From Pseudomicrostroma phylloplanum (taxonomy: Eukaryota; Basidiomycota; Exobasidiomycetes; Microstromatales), in contig BCHS01000017.1 of the NCBI GenBank assembly GCA_039545275.1, forward strand, positions 391,109 through 455,108: a DNA stretch of 64,000 nt, read 5' to 3'. A program made the translations under genes and the position numbers. The notes under the pieces were generated by a model. That model worked only from the letters and a program-made list of their open reading frames with translations. It was not told where the DNA came from and did not search any database. Within the stretch, counting starts at the first letter, position 1; each line of letters begins with the position of its first letter. Below, in pieces: positions 56,566 to 64,000 of this stretch.

Positions 56566-57424
56566 TTATGCGAACTGTGATGGTGCGAGAGGATTGGGTG
56601 TTGATCGAGTCAGCGTGCGATTGTAGCAGCGATTGGCATCTGCTCTGTGACTCACTGTCCCCAGGTAGCTCTCTGCCACGATTCTCGCCCTGGCGTTCAA
56701 GCTCAACTTCATTTCGCTAATCTCCTTGTCCACCTCTTCCATGAAGTGGATGATGAAGTCCACGAGTTTGTGCTTGAGCATAGTCTCGGAGTGTGCATTT
56801 GTGATGAGGAAGCTGATGTCGTAGCCCGGCACTGGTTTCCTTCGGAGGATGATAAAGGACTCGGCTCGCTGCATCATGAAGCGGGCAAACTTGTGGCAGA
56901 GTACGCGCTCGATTTCGTCCGACTGCTTGATCTTGATGGAGAGGCGTAGCGAGTTGACCGAGGCCTGGCAGAGAAGTAGAGGATGGACGCAGGGTGAGCA
57001 TCCTTTGCGAGGTGGTGCATCTCGCTGATTCATGCTCTCGCCGGTCTGCGCTGCCCTCGTACTCACCTCGATGAGTACTCTCTCGTTTTCATTTCTGGAG
57101 ATCATCAGGGGCGCCAGCATCACCTCTACGGATCCACCCACTTCCACTTCGGGCTCTGTGAGGGCGCAGCAAGGCAGAGAAGAGAGTGGTGAGTTTTCTG
57201 CCTCCCTGGGCGCGCTGAAAGCGGTGGCCTGGCTGTGCGTTCACTCACTGTTATGCCTCTCCACCACCTGCGACCCAAAGTTCTCCAGCGTCATGGCCGC
57301 GGTCAGCGAGGATCGCACACATGAGAGGTACGGCCGTAGGGTATTCGACTGGAGAGATCAAAGGTGCTGAGTCAGTATGCTGAGACCTTGTAGTCGGCCC
57401 GGATATTCGATGCACACCCACCAT
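56566..57424 (-). CDS. ARC19: Arp2/3 complex 20 kDa subunit, ARPC4
   Basis: Five exons: 57424-57422, 57348-57249, 57155-57067, 56964-56656, 56574-56566, giving 169 residues, the usual family length. Exon 1 contains only the ATG; splicing yields [16 protein letters not shown], which matches ARPC4 N-termini. Then come [76 protein letters not shown] and [20 protein letters not shown]. The last exon is 9 bases (Phe-Ala-stop). The final intron (81 bases) has no in-frame stop and would add 27 residues if kept. ARPC4 forms, with ARPC2, the core of the complex that nucleates branched actin filaments. It is divergent from glutaminyl-tRNA synthetase. Confidence 0.94.
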
Positions 57425-57866
57425 GATGAGCGGCAGGCAGTTGTTCTTGGATGCGGTGAAAGCAATGCAGCGCCAGTGACTTCGCCACGGATCTTCGTAT
57501 GGACGATGGGAAAGGTGATGCTTGGTTCAAAAAGAAAGGTCCTGACTGGCGAGGATGGCGTCCTTTGCAAGGAGTGTTACGTGCGGAGCAAGGTGATGAT
57601 GACCGAGACGATGCTGGGCGGTGGTAGTGGTGCTTTGGGTAGACTGTACTACACGCTGCTGCCCCCCGCGACGGACAGCTGCTGCCTCGCCTCGCCTCGC
57701 CTCTCGCACGGGCTTCTGTGCCGCGCAGTGTTCCGTTCCGATTCGCCTCTCTCCGCTCTCCGCCTTGACACTTTTTGGGTGACCCGAGGCTGCTACTGCT
57801 ACAGCTTATTGCTACTGTCACTATCACCTTGCAGCTCACCACCTCCTCGCTCCCTGCGGCCTCATC
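57425..57866. promoter_or_regulatory. divergent promoter, ARPC4 / glutaminyl-tRNA synthetase
   Basis: 442 bases between start codons. No TATA box. A TC-rich run before the plus-strand ATG (57790-57860) looks like leader sequence. Confidence 0.45.
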
Positions 57867-60610
57867 ATGCCTCCAAAGGTCGACCTCAACGACCCTGCCA
57901 TCAAGGAGCTGCTGGACACATTTTCCACCGTCTCCATCACAGGATCAAAGGCAACAGAGACACTCAAGAACCGGAAGCAGGCAGATGCAATCGCAGCACT
58001 CATCCATAGAAATGCACTCGCCAACAAGAAGCTAGACGCCAAGCACGGCGCCTTCCTAGTCACCATTGCCAGCAGCAACATTCTCGACGACAAGAAAGAC
58101 TACGCCGTCGGCAAGGTCCTCACAGGCGCACTCGACACCGACGATCGAGTAAAGGCAGCCGTAAAGTACCTGGCAACTCTGGGAGATCAACCAGTGGAAG
58201 AAGCTGCCTTTGATCACGAATGCGGGGTGGGAGTCACAGTCACGCGGGAGCAAGTCGATGAGGTGGTACGAAAGTACCTCGTCAGCAACAAAGACAAGCT
58301 CGCAGCCAAGGGTCGTCCTCTCGTGGGGCCCGTACTCGGCAGCCTGCGCAGCGTCAAGGAGTTGAGGTGGGCCAACACTGCCGATGTCAAGACGTCTGCA
58401 GAGGAAGAGATTGAGCGGATATGGCCAAAGAGTCAATATCAGCAGGACGCAGCAGCCAATGCTACCGCCTCTTCTTCCTCCTCGTCCAAGCCAGCCAAGC
58501 CCGCAAAGGTGAGCAATAGTCCCTGCCCTCACGCAGCCTGATAGAGCCCCAGTGTGCTGACCCAATGCCAAATCGTACTGACGCATCACTCTCGTCTGTT
58601 CGATCTACTCAGGAATCATCTGCCGACATCGACCCGGATGCGATGTTCAAGGAGGGCTTCCTTTCTAGGCTACATGCCCCTGGAGGTAACCCTCAAGTAG
58701 ACCCTGCGCTCAAGGATCAACACCTGGAGTCCACAAAGTCCCGCGTCTTCACCCGCTTCCCGCCCGAGCCCAACGGCTTTCTACACATTGGTCACACAAA
58801 GGCAATCGCCATTGACTTTGGCTACGCTCGGTATCATGACGGTCTCTGCTACCTGCGCTTCGACGACACGAATCCCGAAGCCGAGGAGGGCGTCTACTTC
58901 GACAGCATCCTGGAGACGGTCAGGTGGCTAGGGTATGAGCCATGGAAGATCACCTACTCCAGCGACTACTTCCAGCAGCTGTACGAGCTAGCCGTCAAGC
59001 TCATCCAAGCTGGAAAAGCCTATGTGGACCATTCGACTGCAGAAGAGATCCGCCAAGAGCGCGGTGGTGAAGAACGAGGCCCCCGAAAGGCAAGTCGCTA
59101 TCGTGATCGCCCCATCGAGGAGTCTCTCAAGGAGTTTGAGGACATGAAGAATGGCAAGTACAAGAAGGGTACCGTCACCCTCAGGATGAAGCAGGACCTC
59201 TTGAATTCTGGCAACCCGCAGATGTGGGATCTCATCGCCTACCGGGTACTAGACACTCCTCACCATCGGACGGGAAGCACGTGGAAGATCTACCCAACCT
59301 ACGACTTCACCCACTGCCTGGTCGATTCCTTCGAGAACATCTCTCACTCCCTCTGCACGACCGAGTTCATCTTATCTCGCGAGTCGTACGAATGGCTTTG
59401 CGATGCCGTTCAGGTGTACAAGCCACGACAATACGAGTTTGGTCGGTTGAACCTCGAAGGCACCATCACATCCAAGCGCAAGATCCGGGCTCTGGTGGAA
59501 GGCAAGTACGTCAAGGACTGGGATGACCCAAGGCTGTTCACTGTCATTGCCATCCGCCGACGAGGTGTACCGCCTGGAGCCATCCTGTCCTTCGTCAACC
59601 AGTTGGGCGTCTCTACCAGCGTGTCGCAGATCTACTCATCTCGCCTAGACCAGAGCATCCGACAGTACCTCGAGACAAGTACGCCTCGGTTGATGATGCT
59701 CCTCGACCCAGTGCCCGTCGTCCTGGAGAACGTGCCAGGAGACTATCTGACCTTCATCGAGAAGCCGCTGCATCCCAAGGTACCAGCTTTGGGCACGAAC
59801 AAGGTCCCATTCTCTCGTAAGCTTTACATCGACGCCAGCGACTTCCGAGTACAAGACGATCCCGATTACTTTAGACTTGCGCCTGGAAAGAGTGTAGGCC
59901 TGTTTCAAGCACCGTTCCCCATTACCTGCACTGGCTACGAGCTAGACGAGAAGTCCGGAAGGGTCACCAGTCTGAAGGCTCGGTACGAAGACCCATCCAT
60001 GGGCGGCAACAAGCTTGAGAAGGCTCAATTGAAGAAGATCTCTTACATTCAGTGGATCGGCGAGGACGCTCAGACTGGATCTTCACCCGTACGCATCGAA
60101 GAGGCTAGGATCTTCCATCCTCTGTTCAAGGTCGATAATCCTGCAGGCCAGGACAATTTCCTCCAGCACGTCGACCCCGAGTCGCTCGAGGTCCACAACG
60201 GCGCGATGATCGAGACCGGCATCTGGGACGTCGCCAAGAATTCTCTGCTTCAAGCGAGGAAAGAGGCTGAGGAGAGGACCAAGAAGAGCAGAGATGAGCG
60301 AGTCAAGATGAGCGAGAGGGGAGGCAAAGACGTCATCCGCATGCCGTCTGGGTGCACACCGCTCAATACGGCAGACACTGGCAAGGGCGCCCCGGAAGGC
60401 ACAGTGGAGCAGCTCATCGGATACGAGTGTGTTCGTTTCCAAGCGATGCGAGTGGCGTACTTCGCTCTGGACAAGGAGACTGTAGGAGCGGCATTGGAAG
60501 AATGGCTGAAAGGTGGAGATTGCAAAGGAAACGGCTATGTACAAGGGACGAAGTTGATTCTGAACAGGATCGTGAGCCTGAAGGAAGATACCGGGAAGAG
60601 GGCAGCATGA
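57867..60610 (+). CDS. GLN4: glutaminyl-tRNA synthetase, cytosolic
   Basis: Two exons, 57867-58508 and 58613-60610 (104-base intron), giving 879 residues. Residues 1-190 form the eukaryotic N-terminal domain that helps bind tRNA (NILDDKKDYAVGKVLTGALD; NKDKLAAKGRPLVGPVLGSL). A Lys/Ala/Ser linker spans the splice site. The class I catalytic core starts with FPPEPNGFLHIGHTKA (HIGH at 272-275), then YLRFDDTNPEAEE, HRTGSTWKIYPTYDFTHCLV and the KMSKS-equivalent ITSKRKI. The C-terminal anticodon-binding beta-barrels end near residue 870. It charges tRNA-Gln with glutamine using ATP. Nothing odd is seen. The divergent partner is ARPC4. Confidence 0.97.
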
Positions 60611-60976
60611 AGGGTTGAGGGAGGATAATGAGAAAATTGAGACACGACAGGCCGAGTGCTGGCAGCAATCTCCATGGCGGTCTTGCGCTGCTGATTAATT
60701 CTGTACTTTGCAGATATAGACCCCGGATCATTCAAGTCGTTGTTGCTGCTTCCTTGCTTGAATGTCGGTGGATCGCATGACCCCGCTTGTAGTATTTGAT
60801 TAAGCCGGGGCTTGATTTCATGTGACGGCTATCAAATGGGCGAGCGGCAAGACGCAGGTCATGCCTTCGCTTCTGTCGAAGTTTTGGCCAGCTGACTCGA
60901 TCTTGCCTGACCAGATAGAGAGGGACTTCCCGCACTTCTCCGCAAGCTCCTTACAGCCGCCGGGGCTCCCAGATTC
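60611..60976. other. intergenic stretch between convergent genes
   Basis: 366 bases between the stops of glutaminyl-tRNA synthetase and the nuclease-kinase-like gene. No gene seen. Confidence 0.5.
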
Positions 60977-63508
60977 TTACCGACTCGCGTACTCCACGCT
61001 TGACAGAATGCCTTTCATCTTCTGTACTTCGGCAGAGAGGAGCGCTTGGTCCTCCTCTACGTTGACGATTTTGGACTCAGCAAAATCGATGAGCCAGATG
61101 TGAGGGCGTATGGTCATTCTGAGGTCTTCGAGTGGGGACGACGTTGAATTCAGCACGATGGCTGAATCTTCCGCATCTGCAGCAGTGCTGAGCTTGTCTG
61201 CTGCGGCTTCGAGATCTTTGTCACTGATTTGCATGCTGTGTTGCGCCTGTTCTACTGCCGCTAGCACTTCCAGAGGCTTTATAGTCTTGTAAATCGAGGA
61301 CTGCTCTGCAGGGGAGTTGTACCTGCGCCACTCAACCCTGATATTGCTATTGCTCAGGTCGCCATGCCAGACTGACCGAGAATGCAACGACGATATAGCG
61401 TGCATAGCGCCGCTGACGAGCTCTTTGCGCCAAACGGAGAAGAATTTGCTGTGTAGATTTGCAAGTGGCCCCCCTGCTAGAGATTGCACCATGAGCTTGT
61501 GTGCAGTCGATAAGGGATAGTTCCGAGGCGAGACCACACCGTACAGCTTCGGTATGGTCGACCCTTGTAGGTCTTGACATCGCAGGAAGACACGCAACTC
61601 CCGCATCGTGCGTTGCTGTATGTCAAGTCTATCTTGCTCCTCCATGGGCGGATCATCATCCCGCTCAAGCCGCCAATTGGATCTGTCCCCAGGCTCTTGG
61701 TCCACCAGCGGTATCCTCTGGACCTTGAGCAAGGCCTCCAATTCGTCTGAGCTAGGATATCGTAATACCTGGAAGCATGACTGACCCCCCAGGTGGTCCA
61801 ATTCGTGCTCGCCGCCGTTGTCATCCTCGAGATGAGCCTTGTGCAGTAAACACAAATGCACAGTAGCAAACGTACCGTCATTGACTGGGGTGTAACTTGA
61901 TATGTAACTTGTCACAAGGCGGAAACACCTGATGAGGGCATCGTAGTCGTGGCGAGTCCAGGAGCCCTCGTTTGCGCCCTCGCCCATGGCCTTGACCATG
62001 GCCTTGGCCTTGCCCTCGTTCGTGCCCTTGCTCTCGGTCTTGACGATGGCCTTGACTTCGCCCTCGCTCGTGCCCTTCCCCTTCCCCTTGCCCTTGGTTT
62101 CGCCCGTGAATTTGCCCTTGCCCTTGTCGCCTTTGCCTGTGCTGGTGCCAGAGATCTGTTGCTCAGCAAGAGTGGCGACGGGTGCACTGTCAGACGCACG
62201 GCTCCGCCGAGACCTTGCACTCCTTTCCTCGTCTCGATCGCCATCCGGAGGCCCACGCTTCGAGGATGGTCCTGCCTCTCGATCCGCGGGCCCGTCTAAA
62301 GCTCCAGCCTTGCCATCTTCCTGCGCAATCCCCGTCTCGATGTCGGCCTCTTCGACAGCTCGAAGCACCCACGCGAGGAGGTAAAAGACGGCATTGGGCA
62401 GGCTGGTCAGCTCCAACCCCGGAGTCTGGTCCTGAACGCCTGCACAGACATCTCTTTTTGCATCGTCGAAAGCCTTTGCACCCCCGAAGATGTCAGTGTA
62501 GCAGGGCGTCGAGCTGAACACGATGCGTGCTTCGGTCAGCGAATCTTGTCTGCTGGGCTCCCTTATCACCTCGTAAGGCAACAGGATCCGGCCCCAGTCA
62601 GCGACGAGCATGCCCATCTTCAAACTAGTCACAGCAGACTGCGATGCTAGTTGAAGTAGGAGCTTGGCGTCCCAACCGTCCGACTTCGCGGCCTCGCCCT
62701 CTGACAGCCGGAACGGATCAGATCGCTCGCGGGCGATGATGCCGATTTCCGTGGGACCACATCCAGGCTTCGACTCCAGGGTTGCAATTACTTGATCCCC
62801 ACAGGACACGTTAAAATCGGCATCTGTCACGCTCGCAGCTTGCCCCAGCCTGTTCGTAGTGTCCTGAAGCCGCGATTCCTGTATTTTACGGCCTGAAGAG
62901 ATGGTCATCGGCTTGTCCGGAGCTGTTGGCAGCAGAGGTCTGGATTCGCCTGTGAGACGGACGCCAAACTGCTGCATCGCCCCCTCCTCCCGCCACCTGT
63001 ACGCATCCTGGCCAAGCTGAAGCAAGCACTGCAACAGGAACAGAGTCCGGTCGCAATGCTCTGTATTGAACCCTTCCTCGCTCTTGTCAGGGTGTACCAC
63101 GATCCGGCTTGCGGCATTCGGCAACATCATCCTCTCATGAGAGATGCCAGCTTTCTCAGGATGAGCTGTCAGGTAGCGGTCCAATACGTCGCAAAATTTG
63201 TCCAGTAAGGGGCAGGAGTGAGCCAGCATGTGATCTCCTGTCGATGCCTTCTCCACACCCGCGGCGATGACTCTGATGGAAGCCACCGCCTGCCTTGCCC
63301 TCGAGCCAGGCGTCGTCCGCGTGGCTTGGTTCTGAACGCCTTCTAAAACTCTGACTGAATACCCTAGCAGAGGATCCTTCCTCAATTCATCCGTGGGTGT
63401 TGGAACTCCCTCTGGCTTCGCTGAGAGCCACAATTCCGACGGGGATGCATCATCGCCTAGGACGTCTACAGCCGGTCCCCTCATCGAGAAGGAGCGCATG
63501 GCGGCCAT
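60977..63508 (-). CDS. PD-(D/E)XK-like plus kinase-like protein, CR-effector-like
   Basis: Intronless frame of 843 residues from an ATG with a good context (GCCATGG); the frame stays open a little upstream without an ATG. The N-terminal half has DADFNVSCGDQVIATLESKPG (Asp229/231, Glu245, Lys247), written here in parts as DADFNV and ATLESKPG, which fits a PD-(D/E)XK nuclease fold active site. A low-complexity linker rich in KGKGKG and EGKAKA follows (about 430-510). The C-terminal part is kinase-like: VWHGDLSNSNIRV (catalytic-loop pattern HxDxxxxN, His715-Asp717-Asn722) and, after a 75-residue insert, WLIDFAES (metal-binding Asp about 808). A glycine loop is not obvious. REase-kinase fusions are known among fungal and oomycete CR-type effectors and also in fungal self/non-self or transposon-linked systems; which applies is unknown. 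Confidence 0.72.
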   Translation of the reverse strand: MAAMRSFSMRGPAVDVLGDDASPSELWLSAKPEGVPTPTDELRKDPLLGYSVRVLEGVQNQATRTTPGSRARQAVASIRVIAAGVEKASTGDHMLAHSCPLLDKFCDVLDRYLTAHPEKAGISHERMMLPNAASRIVVHPDKSEEGFNTEHCDRTLFLLQCLLQLGQDAYRWREEGAMQQFGVRLTGESRPLLPTAPDKPMTISSGRKIQESRLQDTTNRLGQAASVTDADFNVSCGDQVIATLESKPGCGPTEIGIIARERSDPFRLSEGEAAKSDGWDAKLLLQLASQSAVTSLKMGMLVADWGRILLPYEVIREPSRQDSLTEARIVFSSTPCYTDIFGGAKAFDDAKRDVCAGVQDQTPGLELTSLPNAVFYLLAWVLRAVEEADIETGIAQEDGKAGALDGPADREAGPSSKRGPPDGDRDEERSARSRRSRASDSAPVATLAEQQISGTSTGKGDKGKGKFTGETKGKGKGKGTSEGEVKAIVKTESKGTNEGKAKAMVKAMGEGANEGSWTRHDYDALIRCFRLVTSYISSYTPVNDGTFATVHLCLLHKAHLEDDNGGEHELDHLGGQSCFQVLRYPSSDELEALLKVQRIPLVDQEPGDRSNWRLERDDDPPMEEQDRLDIQQRTMRELRVFLRCQDLQGSTIPKLYGVVSPRNYPLSTAHKLMVQSLAGGPLANLHSKFFSVWRKELVSGAMHAISSLHSRSVWHGDLSNSNIRVEWRRYNSPAEQSSIYKTIKPLEVLAAVEQAQHSMQISDKDLEAAADKLSTAADAEDSAIVLNSTSSPLEDLRMTIRPHIWLIDFAESKIVNVEEDQALLSAEVQKMKGILSSVEYASR
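61950..62120 (-). repeat. imperfect coding repeat (KGKGKG / EGKAKA linker)
   Basis: About 170 bases made of imperfect short units (GGCAAG/GAGGGC types on the coding strand) that encode the Lys/Gly/Glu linker of the nuclease-kinase-like protein. Units differ in length and keep the reading frame. Confidence 0.65.
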
Positions 63509-64000
63509 GGCAATGACTTCTGTCAAGATGCCAGATCGGAGGAGAACAAACTCCAGTAGTGGTAGTGCTGTTTTGAGGATCGTTCATGGGGTCGATCAGG
63601 TTGGGCAGTGAAGTCGTGCCGGTGGTCCTCGTGAGAACAGTGGAAGCAGCCTTCCATTCGGTGGGTGAAATGCGGTGCAAGAAGTGTATGAACAGCCCTG
63701 TACACAAGAGGGGCTACGTGGGTATCAATGATTTGATATCGAAGAACCGAGTAGGCGGACATGGATGCGGAAGCACGGGCCGGCGGCAAGCGCTTCCGTC
63801 CGAAGGGTTGTGGCATGTCGGAATGTCACGTGGTAACGATGATGATATTAGATAGGGAAGTAAAACAAGGGTGGTAGCCCGGACTGAGACCTATTGATGT
63901 ACGTCACTTTGGGTCACTTCGGGTCCGAAAGGCCGAAGCTCCGACACTTCCTCCTCTGTCTCTGATCGTCCTACTTCTCCTCTTCGTCCACCATCCTTTG
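63509..64000. other. right-edge stretch upstream of the nuclease-kinase-like gene
   Basis: 492 bases, presumably the promoter of the gene at 60977-63508. I find no gene in it. A short direct repeat of GTCACTT-GGGT units lies near 63903-63925. Confidence 0.45.

Noticed and set aside
1..64000. tRNA, rRNA, CRISPR arrays, intact transposons or viral genes
   Set aside because: I looked for tRNA T-loop patterns, repeat-spacer arrays, reverse transcriptase or transposase motifs and long terminal repeats and found none. A tRNAscan-SE and RepeatMasker run would be decisive.

Overview
This is a stretch of nuclear DNA from a filamentous or dimorphic fungus, most likely a basidiomycete and plausibly a smut relative (Ustilaginomycotina). 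That placement is inference. It rests on GC-rich compact genes, many short GT-AG introns (mostly 70-110 bases), a Zn2Cys6 regulator with a fungal-type middle domain, an alternative oxidase, URC1, fungal Mediator and Arp2/3 subunits, and a nuclease-kinase type effector-like gene. There are no prokaryotic operons, rRNA, tRNA, CRISPR or intact transposons that I can see. I read 22 protein-coding genes. For spliced genes I joined exons by hand from GT-AG sites that keep the frame and restore conserved family sequence; the feature spans run from start codon to stop codon and the exons are listed in the evidence.

Layout. 1-2775: two tandem F-box-like paralogues on the minus strand, the first cut by the left edge. 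3109-6414: HECT ubiquitin ligase, divergent from the second F-box gene. 6530-9356: two minus-strand genes of unknown function (one with a myristoylation-type N-terminus, one disordered). 10677-19101: alternative oxidase, a Zn2Cys6 transcription factor and an ABCG half-transporter, all on the plus strand; the 1.2 kb in front of the transporter carries six CCGCGG palindromes. 19278-22325: a conserved fungal protein and an ERCC1/Rad10 homologue with a long tail ending in a ubiquitin-interacting-like motif. 22638-24510: a secreted M14 carboxypeptidase-like protein. 24860-28127: URC1 (uracil catabolism) divergent from an RPEL-repeat protein. 28366-30894: nucleostemin/Nug1-type GTPase. 31564-39562: a 2015-residue membrane protein with seven hydrophobic segments, then an unrecognised nuclear-looking protein. 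39640-44086: secreted beta-mannosidase and a small, probably mitochondrial protein split by five introns. 44754-56444: two very large chromatin/transcription genes, Yta7/ATAD2-type AAA-bromodomain ATPase and Mediator Med12. 56566-60610: ARPC4 and cytosolic glutaminyl-tRNA synthetase, divergent. 60977-63508: a PD-(D/E)XK-like plus kinase-like protein resembling eukaryotic CR-type effectors.

Most genes are unrelated housekeeping genes. The parts that may work together are the AOX - Zn2Cys6 - ABCG trio (respiratory bypass, regulator, efflux pump), which suggests a stress or toxin-response module, and several divergent pairs sharing short promoters. The most unusual points are the CCGCGG cluster, the ERCC1 tail, the nuclease-kinase gene, the large seven-segment membrane protein, the RPEL gene whose introns fall at one place in the repeat, and extreme exon structures (a start codon alone in an exon, exons of 9, 13, 27 and 30 bases).
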